Notes under the pieces: generated by a model | Database searches by the model: none | What the model was told of the DNA's origin: nothing | The model's input: the letters and a program-made list of their open reading frames with translations, nothing else | Assembly (NCBI RefSeq): GCF_003852545.1 | Contig: NZ_QAJR01000001.1 | Coordinates: 184,370-248,369 of the forward strand | Direction of reading: 5' to 3' | Source of the DNA: Acidovorax sp. FJL06 | GTDB lineage: Bacteria; Pseudomonadota; Gammaproteobacteria; Burkholderiales; Burkholderiaceae_C | Length of the DNA stretch: 64,000 nucleotides | Part shown: in pieces, positions 33,441 to 45,589 of the stretch | Layout: the number at the start of each line of letters is the position of its first letter | How positions within the stretch are numbered: position 1 is the first letter of the stretch | Made by a program: the position numbers and the translations under genes

Positions 33441-34159
33441 CGATGGCCACCACCTCGCCATGGCTGGCCGTGGCCGCCGGCATGCTCACAGTGGGGGCGC
33501 CCTGCGTGTTGCCCATGCTGCCGGTGGTGCTGGGGGCCTCGGTGGGCGGCGCCGACTCAGCGCAGCGCACCCGCCCGCTGTTCATTGCGCTGGGCTTTGC
33601 GCTGTCGTTCGCGGCCGTGGCGCTGCTGTTCAGCAGCTTCACGCAGGTGCTGGGTGTGTCGCAAGAAGGCCTGCGCCGGTTTGCCGCCGTGATGCTGCTG
33701 GTGTTTGGCGTGCTCACGGTGTGGCCCCGGCCGTTCCAGTGGCTCAGCCTGTATGCGGGCGGCGTGCTCAGCCGCCTGGCCAGCCTGGGCATGGGCAGCG
33801 GGGGCGGCAACTGGGGCGGGTTGCTGCTGGGCCTGAGTTTGGGCGCCGTCTGGACACCCTGCGCCGGGCCGGTGCTCGCATCCATCCTCACCCTCATCGC
33901 CACTGAACCTGCGGGTGTGGGCACCGCCGTGCTGCTGCTCGCGTATTCCACCGGCGCGGCGCTGCCCATGCTGGCCATTGCCTACGGCGGCCAGGCCGCT
34001 GCCAGCCATGTGCGCCGCATTGCCCGCCACGCGCACTGCGTGCAGCAGGTGTTTGGCGTGGTGGTCATCGCCGTGGCGCTGGCCATGCTGTGGGAGGTGG
34101 ATGGGCAGATCACCGCCTGGCTTACGCAGTTCTACCCCTCGGGCTGGGGCGGCCTGTAA
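33437..34159 (+). CDS. CcdA-like thiol-disulfide transmembrane transporter
   Basis: 240 residues with six predicted membrane helices. The two redox-active cysteines characteristic of CcdA/DsbD-beta are present, each next to proline: GAPCVLPMLPVV in TM1 and WTPCAGPVLAS in TM4. CcdA carries electrons from cytoplasmic thioredoxin to periplasmic thiol proteins. It overlaps the DUF2147 gene by 4 nt and is followed 38 nt later by a periplasmic thioredoxin, its probable partner. Confidence 0.92.
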   Translation: MTMATTSPWLAVAAGMLTVGAPCVLPMLPVVLGASVGGADSAQRTRPLFIALGFALSFAAVALLFSSFTQVLGVSQEGLRRFAAVMLLVFGVLTVWPRPFQWLSLYAGGVLSRLASLGMGSGGGNWGGLLLGLSLGAVWTPCAGPVLASILTLIATEPAGVGTAVLLLAYSTGAALPMLAIAYGGQAAASHVRRIARHAHCVQQVFGVVVIAVALAMLWEVDGQITAWLTQFYPSGWGGL

Positions 34160-34197
34160 CCCATCACCCCCATCACCGATTTCAGGGAGTTCTCACC

Positions 34198-34770
34198 ATG
34201 GCATCGCACCCCTCTTCATTCCTCGTTGCGGAGCGCCGCGCATTTCTGGCGTCGCTGGCCGCTGTATTGGCGGCGCCTGGTTTGGCCAGCGCCGCAGGCC
34301 CCACCAGCCCCGCCGCTGCATTGCCCGACTTGGGCGCTGCGCCCGAGTTCACCGGCATCGAGCGCTGGCTCAACTCCGAACCCCTGAGCCTGGCCCAGCT
34401 GCGTGGCCGCGTGGTGCTGGTGGATTTCTGGACGTACGCCTGCATCAACTGCATCCGCACCCTGCCCCATGTGAACCGCTGGGCCGAGCGCTACACGCCC
34501 CAGGGGCTCACCGTGGTGGGCGTGCACACGCCCGAGTTTCCGTTCGAGCGCCCGACCGCCAACGTGGAAGCCGCCATGCGCCGCCATGGCGTGAAGCACC
34601 CCGTGGCGCAGGACAACCGCTACGGCACCTGGAAGGCCTACAGCAACCAGTACTGGCCCGCCACCTACCTCATCGATGCGCAAGGCCGCATTCGCTACAA
34701 GCACTTTGGCGAAGGCGAGTACGAGCGCACCGAGGGCGTGATCCGCACGCTGCTGGCAGCCCGAGGCTGA
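34198..34770 (+). CDS. Periplasmic thioredoxin-like (TlpA/DipZ-type) protein
   Basis: 190 residues with an N-terminal export signal containing twin arginines (AERRAFLASLAAVLAAPGLA). The thioredoxin domain has DFWTYACINCIRTLPH with active-site C82-I-N-C85, and the cis-proline region YWPATYLIDAQGRI. The CINC site and the ERPTANVEAAMRRHGVKHPV block are those of the DipZ C-terminal domain. It would receive electrons from the CcdA encoded upstream; together they form a split DipZ-like system. Confidence 0.92.
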   Translation: MASHPSSFLVAERRAFLASLAAVLAAPGLASAAGPTSPAAALPDLGAAPEFTGIERWLNSEPLSLAQLRGRVVLVDFWTYACINCIRTLPHVNRWAERYTPQGLTVVGVHTPEFPFERPTANVEAAMRRHGVKHPVAQDNRYGTWKAYSNQYWPATYLIDAQGRIRYKHFGEGEYERTEGVIRTLLAARG

Positions 34771-34842
34771 GTCACCCAGCCCGTTCCCACTTTTCTTTTT
34801 GTCCCCCCTTTTGCACAATTTTTTGACCGAGGTCTTTCCACC

Positions 34843-36165
34843 ATGCGCCCTTTTCCTCGCCACCTGACCCACCCGTTTTCTGCCGTCGCCCTGGCCTGCA
34901 CCCTGCTGGGTGCCACATCCGCCAGCCAGGCCCAGGCTCCGCAGCTGCCGCCGCCGGACGCCACCCACCCCGTAACCCTGCAGCTGATGCAGGGCTTCCC
35001 CCCAGCGCCGGACAAGATCGTGCGGCTGGCCAACATCCTCAAGTACCCCAACGTGCGCTGGGGCGCGCAGCACCTGCGCGAACTGGGGCCCACGGCCACG
35101 ATCTGGCGGGGTGCTGCAGCGCCCAGCGCACTGCCCGCAGCGCCGCGTGCCCTGCCCGACACCCTGGCGTTTGCCGACGACAAGGGCGCCACCACCACGC
35201 TGGCCGACTGGCAGAAGGCCACCTACACCGACGCCCTGCTGGTGCTGCACCGGGGCCGTGTGGTGTATGAGCGTTATCACATCGGCATGCAGCCGCAGCA
35301 GCCGCATGTGCTGTGGTCCATGAGCAAATCGCTGGTGGGGCTGCTGGTGACCGAAATCATCCAGGAAGGCGCCATCGACCCCAGTGCGCGCATCGTGCGT
35401 TACCTGCCCGAGCTGGCTAACAGCGCCTGGGCCGATGCCACCGTGCAGCAGACCCTGGACATGACCACCAGCGTCAAATACGCCGAAGACTTTGCGGACC
35501 CCACCTCCGGTGTCTTTCAGTACCTGGCCGCTGCGGGCCTGCAGCCTGCGCGCCCCGGCAGCAATGGCGCCAAGAGCATGGCCGAGCACCTGCCCACCGT
35601 GCAGAAGGACGGCGAGCACGGCACCGCGTTTGCCTACAAGTCGGTGGACACGGAAGTGCTGGGCTGGCTGCTGCAGCGCGTGACCGGCAAGAGCTACGCC
35701 ACGCTGTTGTCCGAGCGCATCTGGTCCAAGCTGGGCACGCAGGAGGACGCGTATGTGTTTGCCGATACCAACGGCGGCCAGGCCACCAGCGTGGGCGTGA
35801 ACGCCACTTTGCGTGACCTGGGCCGTCTGGGCGAGATGCTGCGCTCCAACGGCCGTTTCAACGGCCAGCAGATCGTCTCGCCCGCCACCATTGCCGAGCT
35901 GCGCAAAGGGGCCGACCCCGCCCAGTTCAGCAAGGCCCCCGGCACGGCCATGCGCGCGGGCTACTCGTACCACAACCAGTGGTGGATACCCCACGATGCC
36001 GATGGCAGCTTCGAAGCCAAGGGTCTGATGGGCCAGCACCTCCACATCAACCCGGCGGCCGAGCTGGTGGTGGTGAAGTTCTCCACGCACCCGGTGCCCA
36101 ACACCGCCTTCACCCACGCACTGGACCGGCAAGCCTTTGCCGCACTGGCCAAGGCCGTGCGCTGA
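34843..36165 (+). CDS. Class C beta-lactamase-like serine hydrolase
   Basis: 440 residues with a signal peptide (AVALACTLLGATSASQA). The SxxK nucleophile motif is S159-M-S-K162 (HVLWSMSKSLVG). VNATLRDLGRLGEML and MRAGYSYHNQWWI follow, the latter giving the substrate-side tyrosine and tryptophan common in esterase-type members (6-aminohexanoate-dimer hydrolase and EstB relatives). No KTG motif is apparent. An extracytoplasmic esterase or amidase is likely. It is 72 nt after the thioredoxin gene; a functional link is not evident. Confidence 0.9.
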   Translation: MRPFPRHLTHPFSAVALACTLLGATSASQAQAPQLPPPDATHPVTLQLMQGFPPAPDKIVRLANILKYPNVRWGAQHLRELGPTATIWRGAAAPSALPAAPRALPDTLAFADDKGATTTLADWQKATYTDALLVLHRGRVVYERYHIGMQPQQPHVLWSMSKSLVGLLVTEIIQEGAIDPSARIVRYLPELANSAWADATVQQTLDMTTSVKYAEDFADPTSGVFQYLAAAGLQPARPGSNGAKSMAEHLPTVQKDGEHGTAFAYKSVDTEVLGWLLQRVTGKSYATLLSERIWSKLGTQEDAYVFADTNGGQATSVGVNATLRDLGRLGEMLRSNGRFNGQQIVSPATIAELRKGADPAQFSKAPGTAMRAGYSYHNQWWIPHDADGSFEAKGLMGQHLHINPAAELVVVKFSTHPVPNTAFTHALDRQAFAALAKAVR

Positions 36166-36238
36166 GCCTGGCACGCCACCAGGGCTGGGCCGTTGCGGCC
36201 CTGGTGTGCAGCGCTATGCACACCGGCCTGCTTTCACT

Positions 36239-36465
36239 TGCCCGAGGCAGGCGCTGACCTGTGCCGATGTGGACCCGCCATCCCGTGCCTTTGCCGCCTA
36301 CCTGCAGAACCGGCTGCGCGTGTGCAAGGGCGGCCACATCGCCCCGTGATGTGCTCAACTTGATGGCATTCCCCAACGAAATCGAGGCCGTGGCCAACGC
36401 CTGCCCCGGCGTGCTGGAAAACGCCACGGCCGCTGCAGCACGAGTGCGGGGCACTCTCCGCTTGC
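36239..36465 (+). pseudogene. Possible frameshifted remnant of an unidentified gene
   Basis: Two short in-phase stretches look protein-like and would join across a +1 shift near 36346: AFAAYLQNRLRVCKGGHIAP, ending at a TGA, then RDVLNLMAFPNEIEAVANAC and PGVLENATAAAARV. Codon choice is normal for the genome. Neither has an initiator, and I do not recognise the family. It occupies the 300-bp gap between the serine hydrolase and the convergent ykgJ-like gene. It may be chance. Confidence 0.3.
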
Positions 36466-36885
36466 TCAACCCCGGCGCTGCTGCTGCAGATCCCGCGCGC
36501 CATACGCGCAGTAGCCCGGTTTGGGGCTCTTCTTCTGCGGGTGCAGGCGGCAGGTCTCGGGCCGCTTGTCATACACCGTGCACAGCCGCGTCTTGGGGTC
36601 GAGAAAGTTGCAGTCCCCACTGGCCCGCCGCGCCATCGTGAAGACCGCATTCTTGTGGTTGAAGTGATCGATCAGCCGCGCCTTCTGCAGCCGCTTGGCA
36701 ATGTGGCGGATTTCTTCATGCTCTGCCTCGAATGGGTCCACCAGTTCGAGTCGCACCAGGTCCGAGAGCTGCACCTCCAGCGGCATGGTGCAGCAGTTGG
36801 CCGCGCAGGTGTCGCACAGGCCTGCGCGGTAGCGGGTCCAGGTGTCGAGGCGGTCTACGTCAACGATGGAAATGGGGGAGCGCAT
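36466..36885 (-). CDS. YkgJ-family cysteine-cluster protein
   Basis: 139 residues with the spaced cysteines of the family: CDTCAANCC near 24-32, CNFLDPKTRLC near 92-102, CRLHP and GYCAYG. The cluster probably binds zinc or an Fe-S centre. Members are often annotated 'Fe-S oxidoreductase'; biochemical role is unproven. It lies downstream of gyrB on the same strand, separated by the gyrB terminator, so it probably has its own promoter. Confidence 0.92.
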   Translation of the reverse strand: MRSPISIVDVDRLDTWTRYRAGLCDTCAANCCTMPLEVQLSDLVRLELVDPFEAEHEEIRHIAKRLQKARLIDHFNHKNAVFTMARRASGDCNFLDPKTRLCTVYDKRPETCRLHPQKKSPKPGYCAYGARDLQQQRRG

Positions 36886-36965
36886 GGGGGTGGGATTGTT
36901 TCAGCGCGCAATGAATGCACTCAAGGGTACTCTGACCTAATTCACGGTTTTCACGGAGTGTCAAA

Positions 36966-36993
36966 AGAAAACGCTCCCAAGGGAGCGTTTTCT
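36966..36993 (-). terminator. gyrB terminator
   Basis: AGAAAACGCTCCC (36966-36978) and GGGAGCGTTTTCT (36981-36993) form a 12-13 bp stem with a tiny loop, 22 nt after the gyrB stop. A-rich and T-rich ends on each side allow termination in both directions. Confidence 0.85.
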
Positions 36994-37015
36994 TGCTGCG
37001 TCATGGCGCAACGTA

Positions 37016-39664
<2,649 letters not shown>

Positions 39665-39678
39665 TCAATGGTCAAATT

Positions 39679-39726
39679 GGGCTGTAGCGCTTGTCCAGCA
39701 AGCGCTAGCAGCTATCAATACAGTAG
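39679..39726. repeat. Dispersed AGCGCTTG palindromic repeat, copy 4
   Basis: GTAGCGCTTGTCCAGCAAGC followed by GCTAGCAGCTATCAATACAGTAG in the gyrB-dnaN spacer. The stem is AGCGCTTG / CAAGCGCT with a 4-nt loop. Intergenic, no effect on either frame. Confidence 0.85.
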
Positions 39727-39767
39727 TGGCCGTGGTCAGAGGGCTTGGGCGGGGGCAGGTGCCCGCC

Positions 39768-40886
39768 TCAGATGCGCATGGGCATGACCACGTACTTGAA
39801 GCTGTCGTTGTCGGGGATGGTCATCAGCGCGGAGCTGTTGCCGTCCGACAGCTCCACCTTCACCATGTCCTGGCCCATGTTGGCCAGTGCGTCGATGAGG
39901 TAGGTCACGTTGAAGCCGATCTCGATGGTGTCGCCACCGTAGTCGATGTCGAGTTCGTCCACGGCCTCTTCCTGCTCGGCGTTGTTGGACGCCACGCGCA
40001 GCGTGCCGGGTTCGATGTTCAGGCGCACGCCCTTGAACTTGTCGCTGGTCATGATGGCCGTGCGCTGCAGGCTGGCCAGCAGGGGCGCGCGGCCCAGGGT
40101 CACGCTGTTGCGGTGGTTCTTGGGGATCACACGGTTGTAGTCGGGGAACTTGCCTTCGACCAGCTTGGTGACGAACTCCATGCCGCCGAAGGTGAACTTC
40201 GCCTGGTTGTTGGCGAACTGCATCTCGATGTGGGGCTGGTTCTCGCCGCCCGCGTCGGACAGCAGGCGCTGCAGCTCGATCACGGTCTTGCGCGGCAGGA
40301 TGACTTCCTGCTTGGGCACTTCCACATCGAGCGTGGCGCTGGCAAACGCCAGGCGGTGGCCGTCGGTGGCCACCAGGGACAGCTGCTTGCCCTCGGCCAC
40401 GAAGAGGATGCCGTTGAGGTAGTAGCGGATGTCCTGCACGGCCATGGCGAAAGACACCTGGGAGAGCAGGTCCTTCAGCGTCTTCTGCGGCACGGCAAAC
40501 ACGGGGCCGAAGGCGGCGGATTCCTGCACCAGCGGGAAGTCCTCGGCGGGCAGGCTTTGCAGGGTGAAGCGGCTCTTGCCGCCCTTGAGCACCAGCTTGG
40601 ACTGCTGGGATTCCAGGCTCACGGTCTGGTCGCCGGGCATGGTGCGCAGGATGTCGATGAGCTTGCGCGCGCCCACGGTGGTGGTGAAGTCGCCGGTGTC
40701 GCCGCCCAGCTCGGCCGTGGTGCGGATCTGGATTTCGAGGTCGCTGGTCGTCAGCTGCAGCGCATTGCCCGTCTTGCGGATCAGCACATTGGCCAGGATG
40801 GGCAGCGTGTGGCGGCGCTCGACGATGCCGGCCACCGATTGCAGGACCGCGAGAACCTTGTCTTGTGTTGCCTTCAGGACGATCAT
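39768..40886 (-). CDS. dnaN: DNA polymerase III beta sliding clamp
   Basis: 372 residues, normal length, three clamp domains. Opens [29 protein letters not shown]-type sequence (hallmark: [15 protein letters not shown]), and ends [11 protein letters not shown], the conserved C-terminus near the partner-binding cleft. The dimeric ring tethers polymerase to DNA. It sits 60 nt downstream of dnaA. Confidence 0.98.
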   Translation of the reverse strand: MIVLKATQDKVLAVLQSVAGIVERRHTLPILANVLIRKTGNALQLTTSDLEIQIRTTAELGGDTGDFTTTVGARKLIDILRTMPGDQTVSLESQQSKLVLKGGKSRFTLQSLPAEDFPLVQESAAFGPVFAVPQKTLKDLLSQVSFAMAVQDIRYYLNGILFVAEGKQLSLVATDGHRLAFASATLDVEVPKQEVILPRKTVIELQRLLSDAGGENQPHIEMQFANNQAKFTFGGMEFVTKLVEGKFPDYNRVIPKNHRNSVTLGRAPLLASLQRTAIMTSDKFKGVRLNIEPGTLRVASNNAEQEEAVDELDIDYGGDTIEIGFNVTYLIDALANMGQDMVKVELSDGNSSALMTIPDNDSFKYVVMPMRI

Positions 40887-40946
40887 GTCTTCAACCTCTC
40901 ATGTTATTAGGACGGTGCGCAACCCGCCATTTTGCCCCGTTATGGT

Positions 40947-42371
40947 TCAGCCCTTGAGCGTCTGTTCCAGCACGTGCAGCTGCTGGTTCAATTCGGTCAG
41001 CTGCTGGCGCTCGCCCGAGATTTTGCGCACGGCGTGCAGCACGGTGGTGTGGTCGCGCCCGCCGAACAATTCTCCGATCTCGGGAAGACTCTTTTGCGTC
41101 AGCTCCTTGGCCAGGTACATCGCGATCTGGCGCGGCCGGGCAATGCTGGCCGGGCGCTTCTTGCTGTACATGTCGGCGACCTTGATCTTGTAATAGTCGG
41201 CCACCGTCTTCTGGATGTTTTCCACAGAAATCTGCCGGTTCTGGATGGACAGCAGGTCGCGCAGCGCCTCGCGGGCGAGCTGGATGGAGATTTCCTTCTG
41301 GTTGAAGCGCGAATACGCCAGGATCTTGCGCAGCGCGCCTTCGAGCTCGCGCACGTTGGAGCGCACGTTCTTGGCCACGAAGAAGGCCACTTCCTCGGGC
41401 ATCTCGGTGCCTTCGACGCGCGCCTTGTTGATCAGGATGGCCACGCGCATTTCCAGCTCGGGCGGCTCGATGGCCACGGTCAGGCCCGAGTCAAAGCGCG
41501 ACACCAGCCGCTCGTGGATGTTGGCCAGGCCCTTGGGGTAGGTGTCCGAGGTCATCACGATGTGGCTCTTTTTGGCCAGCAGGGCCTCGAACGCATTGAA
41601 GAATTCTTCCTGCGTGCGGTCCTTGTTGGCGAAGAACTGCACGTCGTCGATCAGCAGCAGGTCGAGCGAGTGGTAGCGCTCCTTGAACTCGTCAAACGTG
41701 CGGCGCTGGTAGGCCTTAACCACATCCGACACGAACTGCTCGGCGTGGATGTAGAGAACTTTGGCGTCGGGCTTGTCCTGCAGCAGGCGGTTACCCACAG
41801 CGTGCACCAGGTGGGTCTTGCCCAGGCCCACGCCGCCGTAGATGAACAGCGGGTTGTACAAATGGCCCGGCATGCCGGCCACGTGCATGGCGGCCGAGCG
41901 CGCCATGCGGTTGGCCGTGCCCTCCACCAGGGTCTCGAAGGTGAGGGCGGCGTTGAGTCGGTTGCGGAAGGCGCCGGCGGGGGGCTCGTCACTGCTGGCG
42001 GTGGGGGATTCTGCAGGTGCCGGGGCGCTGGAGGGCTCGGGCGATGCGGGGCGCACATAAGTGCGGGTCACGGATTCCCGCTGAGCGAGCGCTAACTCCA
42101 GGGAGACCGGCTGGCCGTACAGGCCTTCCAGCAGGGCGGCGATGCGGCCTGCATACTGGGCGCGGATCCAGTCCAGCTTGAAGCGGTTGGCCACGAGCAG
42201 CGTGACCTTGGAGAAATCCTCGGCCACCTGGGCGACCAGGGGCTTGATCCAGGTGTTGAATTGTTGTTCGGGCAGGTCTTGCGCCAGTTGCTCTACGCAG
42301 GCTTGCCACAGGCCCTGGCCGGCATCGGCACCGGGAGATGGCGGGGGGCTGCGGGTGGGTTCCTCGGTCAT
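40947..42371 (-). CDS. dnaA: Chromosomal replication initiator DnaA
   Basis: 474 residues. Domain I ([21 protein letters not shown]), variable linker rich in Ser/Pro/Ala (about 115-150), AAA+ domain with Walker [16 protein letters not shown] and Walker [11 protein letters not shown], and the domain IV signature [14 protein letters not shown]...[14 protein letters not shown] that binds DnaA boxes. It forms oligomers on oriC and loads the helicase. The neighbouring spacer to rpmH holds DnaA boxes, one 60 nt upstream of the start, suggesting autoregulation. Confidence 0.98.
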   Translation of the reverse strand: MTEEPTRSPPPSPGADAGQGLWQACVEQLAQDLPEQQFNTWIKPLVAQVAEDFSKVTLLVANRFKLDWIRAQYAGRIAALLEGLYGQPVSLELALAQRESVTRTYVRPASPEPSSAPAPAESPTASSDEPPAGAFRNRLNAALTFETLVEGTANRMARSAAMHVAGMPGHLYNPLFIYGGVGLGKTHLVHAVGNRLLQDKPDAKVLYIHAEQFVSDVVKAYQRRTFDEFKERYHSLDLLLIDDVQFFANKDRTQEEFFNAFEALLAKKSHIVMTSDTYPKGLANIHERLVSRFDSGLTVAIEPPELEMRVAILINKARVEGTEMPEEVAFFVAKNVRSNVRELEGALRKILAYSRFNQKEISIQLAREALRDLLSIQNRQISVENIQKTVADYYKIKVADMYSKKRPASIARPRQIAMYLAKELTQKSLPEIGELFGGRDHTTVLHAVRKISGERQQLTELNQQLHVLEQTLKG

Positions 42372-42778
42372 TTATCGGGGATTCTTGTTGTGGATAGGAG
42401 GAACGGTGCTGGGCGGCGGATTGTAGCTTGTCAAGGAGTTATCCACATTTTGGCGGCGGCTGTCATCGGGGGATTCCGGGGTTGATGGGCCCGCAGGCAC
42501 AGGGGTGAAAAACACGGCCTCTGGCGGCATGGAACGGCCCGGCGTGCGGCAAAAAAGGCGCTGCGGCACCCTGCCACGGGGGCTCCCGGATAGGCCTGCC
42601 CGCCGAAAGGCATTGCCAGAGGGCAACAAGCCTGCGATAATTTTGGGTTTCCCTGAATGTGTTCAGGGTGATTTGACCCGGCGCGCCGTTATTTCTGCTT
42701 CTATTCCACTGGTATCCAGTTGAAAAAGGCAGGGGTTCAGGAGCAGCAGTCCGGAACTGAACCTCAAGGAATAGCACC
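42372..42778. other. dnaA-rpmH spacer, probable oriC / dnaA promoter region
   Basis: 407 bp without coding sequence between divergent dnaA and rpmH. It has a perfect DnaA box TTATCCACA at 42439-42447 and a near-consensus one on the other strand, TGTGGATAG at 42389-42397. AT-richer patches occur at 42635-42650 (GATAATTTTGGG) and 42688-42712 (GTTATTTCTGCTTCTATT). AAGGA sits 7 nt before rpmH. Only two good boxes are visible, fewer than in a typical full origin, so part of oriC function may lie elsewhere. Confidence 0.6.
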
Positions 42779-42913
42779 ATGAAACGTACTTACCAGCCCT
42801 CCAAGACCCGCCGCGCGCGCACCCACGGTTTCCTCGTCCGCATGAAGACCCGCGGCGGCCGTGCCGTTATCAACGCACGCCGCGCCAAGGGCCGCAAGCG
42901 CCTGGCCGTCTAA
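42779..42913 (+). CDS. rpmH: 50S ribosomal protein L34
   Basis: 44 residues: [20 protein letters not shown] and [20 protein letters not shown], then RLAV; highly conserved and complete. AAGGA precedes the ATG. It starts the rightward rpmH-rnpA-yidD-yidC-mnmE run next to the origin. Confidence 0.98.
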   Translation: MKRTYQPSKTRRARTHGFLVRMKTRGGRAVINARRAKGRKRLAV

Positions 42914-42986
42914 GGCCGTCCCGGTCTACGGCCTGCTCCCCGCCTGCTCCCGGTTTGTACCGTCAGGTTCCAAACGGGGTGCCTGC

Positions 42987-43499
42987 ATGCAACGGCTGAA
43001 AACCCGTCCGCAGTTCCAGGCCGCCATGGCGGGGGGCACGGTCTCCCGCACAGCGCATTTCGCGTTGCACCGTCTGGTGCTGGACGCGGCTGTCGGCAGC
43101 GCTGCTGCCAACAACCCCGCCAGTGCTGCACCCACAGGGCCCGGTTCCTTGCCGTCAACGCAAGGGCCGCAGGCCCTGTTTGCCGTGCCGGATGTCTGGC
43201 TGGGCGCCATGGTGCCCAAGCGCTGGGCGCGCCGCGCCGTGACGCGCAACACCATCAAGCGGCAGATCTACACCGTGGGCGCGGCGTTTGAAGCGCGCCT
43301 GCCCCAGGCCGCCCATGTGGTGCGCCTGCGCACGGCGTTTGATCGCAAACAGTTCGTGAGCGCCACGTCCGACCAGCTCCGGCAGGCCGTGCGTGCCGAG
43401 CTGCTGCAGCTGTTCGGCCATGCCGCACGGCGTGCGGGCGGTGGGGCGGCTGCGCCGACCCCGGCCTCGCAGGCGCCCGCCCACGAGGTGGCGCCATGA
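42987..43499 (+). CDS. rnpA: Ribonuclease P protein component
   Basis: 170 residues from the ATG at 42987 (MQRLKTRPQFQAAM), longer than the usual 120. The RNA-binding RNR-type motif KRWARRAVTRNTIKRQIY is intact (about 78-95). The extra length comes from an Ala/Pro-rich insertion at about 33-65 (VGSAAANNPASAAPTGPG) and a C-terminal Ala/Pro tail. It assists RNase P RNA in tRNA 5' maturation. The stop overlaps the yidD start by 4 nt. Confidence 0.94.
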   Translation: MQRLKTRPQFQAAMAGGTVSRTAHFALHRLVLDAAVGSAAANNPASAAPTGPGSLPSTQGPQALFAVPDVWLGAMVPKRWARRAVTRNTIKRQIYTVGAAFEARLPQAAHVVRLRTAFDRKQFVSATSDQLRQAVRAELLQLFGHAARRAGGGAAAPTPASQAPAHEVAP

Positions 43500-43795
43500 T
43501 CATGCAGCGCCTGCTGATGGGTGTGGTCAAGGGCTACCGGCTGTTTCTCAGCCCCTGGCTGGGCTCGGCCTGCCGGTTCGAGCCCAGCTGCTCGGTCTAT
43601 TCGCTGCAGGCGCTGGAGCTGCATGGCGCGGCCGCCGGCAGCTATCTCACGGTGCGCAGGCTGGTACGCTGCCACCCCTGGTGTGACGGGGGCCATGACC
43701 CAGTGCCGCCACAATTGCCGCGCAGCATGCGGCTGTTTTCGCGGCTTCATCATCCTTCCACCACCCAACCACCCTCACCAAAGAAGTCTTCATGA
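43496..43795 (+). CDS. yidD: Membrane protein insertion efficiency factor YidD
   Basis: 99 residues. GYRLFLSPWLGSACRFEPSC and SVYSLQALELHG are diagnostic, with the conserved RCHPWCDGGHDPVP end. It aids YidC-dependent membrane insertion. The C-terminal 25 residues beyond DPVP are extra and overlap the yidC start (ATGA). Overlaps at both ends show tight translational coupling of rnpA, yidD and yidC. Confidence 0.96.
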   Translation: MIMQRLLMGVVKGYRLFLSPWLGSACRFEPSCSVYSLQALELHGAAAGSYLTVRRLVRCHPWCDGGHDPVPPQLPRSMRLFSRLHHPSTTQPPSPKKSS

Positions 43796-45498
43796 ACGAC
43801 ATTCGCCGCACCATTCTGTGGGTGATTTTTGGCTTTTCCATGGTTCTGCTGTGGGACAAGTGGCAGCTGCACAACGGCAACAAGGCCACGTTTTTCCCCA
43901 GCACTCCGGCCGTGACCGCACCGGCCGCTGCGGGCGCCGCGTCCGGTGCCACCGGCGCGGCCAGTGTTCCGGCTTCCACGGCGCCCGTGGCGGCGGCGCA
44001 AGGCGCATCGGCCGTTCCAGGCCAGCCGGCCCCAGCGGCCGCACCCGCCGCCGTGCGTGAGCGCCTGGAGGTCAAGACCGACCTGTACCGCCTCACCTTC
44101 GACAGCGAAGGCGGCTCGCTCACCCATGCCGAGCTGCTGCAGCACGCCGACATGACCGACAAGACGCGCAATTTCCTGTTGTTGGACGAGAGCGCGCAGC
44201 GCGTCTACGTGGCGCAGACGGGCCTGATCGGTGGCAGCTTCCCCACGCACAAGACCGTGATGGCGGCCATGCCCGGCCCGCGCGAACTCAAGGACGGGCA
44301 GGACGAGCTGAGCATCCGCTTCGAGTCGCCCAGCCAGGGCGGCGTGAAGCTGGTCAAGACCTGGACCATCAAGCGCGGTGCCTATGACATCGCCGTCAAG
44401 CACGAGATCGTCAACACCGGCAGCGCGGCCGTGTCGCCCCAGCTGTACCTGCAATTGGTGCGCGACGGCAACAAGCCGCCAGGCGAGTCGTCGTTCTATT
44501 CCACCTTCACGGGCCCTGCGGTCTTCACCGAAGCCAAGAAGTACCAGAAGGTCGAGTTCAAGGACATTGAAAACGGCAAGGTCGATATCCCCAAGGATTC
44601 GCCCAATGGCTACGTGGCCATGGTGCAGCATTACTTTGCCACGGCCTGGCTGCTGGCCGACGGCGTGCAGCGCGAGCCCTTCACGCGCAAGGTCGACACC
44701 AACCTGTACTCCGTGGGCATGCTGACCTCGCTGGGCGCCATCGAGCCCGGCCAGTCCAAGACCCTGGATGCGCGCCTGTTCGCCGGTCCGCAGGTCGAGA
44801 CCATGATGGAAAAGCTGTACCCCGGCCTGGAACTGGTCAAGGACTACGGCTGGCTCACCATCCTGTCCAAGCCGCTGTACTGGCTGCTGGACAACCTGCA
44901 CAAGCTGCTGAACAACTGGGGCTGGTCCATCGTGGCCCTGGTGCTGTTGCTCAAGATCGCGTTCTACTGGCTCAACGCCAAGGCCTACGCCAGCATGGCC
45001 AAGATGAAGGCCATCAATCCCAAGATCATGGAGATGCGCGAGCGCCTGAAGGACAAGCCGCAGCAGATGCAGCAGGAGATGATGCGCATCTACCGCGAGG
45101 AAAAGGTCAACCCCATGGGTGGCTGCTTCCCCATCATGATCCAGATCCCCGTGTTCATCGCGCTCTACTGGGTGCTGCTGTCCAGCGTGGAAATGCGCAA
45201 TGCGCCCTGGATCGGCTGGATCCGCGACCTGTCCACGCCCGACCCGTTCTTCATCCTGCCCCTGCTGATGACGGCCAGCTCGCTGCTGCAGACGGCCCTG
45301 AACCCCGCGCCGCCCGATCCGATGCAGGCCAAGATGATGTGGTTCATGCCGCTGATCTTCAGCGTGATGTTCTTCTTCTTCCCGGCCGGCCTGGTGCTGT
45401 ACTGGCTGACGAACAACATCCTGTCGATTGCGCAGCAGTGGATCATCAACACCCGCATGGGCGTGCCTCCGCAGTTCAATCTGCCCAGTTTCAAGTGA
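43792..45498 (+). CDS. yidC: Membrane protein insertase YidC
   Basis: 568 residues. TM1 (RTILWVIFGFSMVLLW), a large periplasmic P1 domain (about 80-350, preceded by an Ala/Pro linker), then the conserved five-helix core: YWLLDNLHKLLNNWGWSIV, the coiled coil MREYLKDKPQQM-like MRERLKDKPQQMQQEMMRIY, VNPMGGCFPIMIQIPVFIALY and the end GLVLYWLTNNILSIAQQW. It inserts and folds inner-membrane proteins with or without SecYEG. A terminator follows at 45541. Confidence 0.98.
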   Translation: MNDIRRTILWVIFGFSMVLLWDKWQLHNGNKATFFPSTPAVTAPAAAGAASGATGAASVPASTAPVAAAQGASAVPGQPAPAAAPAAVRERLEVKTDLYRLTFDSEGGSLTHAELLQHADMTDKTRNFLLLDESAQRVYVAQTGLIGGSFPTHKTVMAAMPGPRELKDGQDELSIRFESPSQGGVKLVKTWTIKRGAYDIAVKHEIVNTGSAAVSPQLYLQLVRDGNKPPGESSFYSTFTGPAVFTEAKKYQKVEFKDIENGKVDIPKDSPNGYVAMVQHYFATAWLLADGVQREPFTRKVDTNLYSVGMLTSLGAIEPGQSKTLDARLFAGPQVETMMEKLYPGLELVKDYGWLTILSKPLYWLLDNLHKLLNNWGWSIVALVLLLKIAFYWLNAKAYASMAKMKAINPKIMEMRERLKDKPQQMQQEMMRIYREEKVNPMGGCFPIMIQIPVFIALYWVLLSSVEMRNAPWIGWIRDLSTPDPFFILPLLMTASSLLQTALNPAPPDPMQAKMMWFMPLIFSVMFFFFPAGLVLYWLTNNILSIAQQWIINTRMGVPPQFNLPSFK

Positions 45499-45540
45499 TG
45501 CCCCAGCGGCAAGGCTGACACCACCGAACTGACCCCCCGA

Positions 45541-45564
45541 AAGGCCGCGCAAGCGGCCTTTTTT
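45541..45564 (+). terminator. Intrinsic terminator after yidC
   Basis: AAGGCCGC (45541-45548), GCAA loop, GCGGCCTT (45553-45560) and a T-run. It separates yidC from mnmE, whose start is 25 nt further on. Confidence 0.88.
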
Positions 45565-45589
45565 CCGCCACCTTGTAAAGTCTTCGCCC

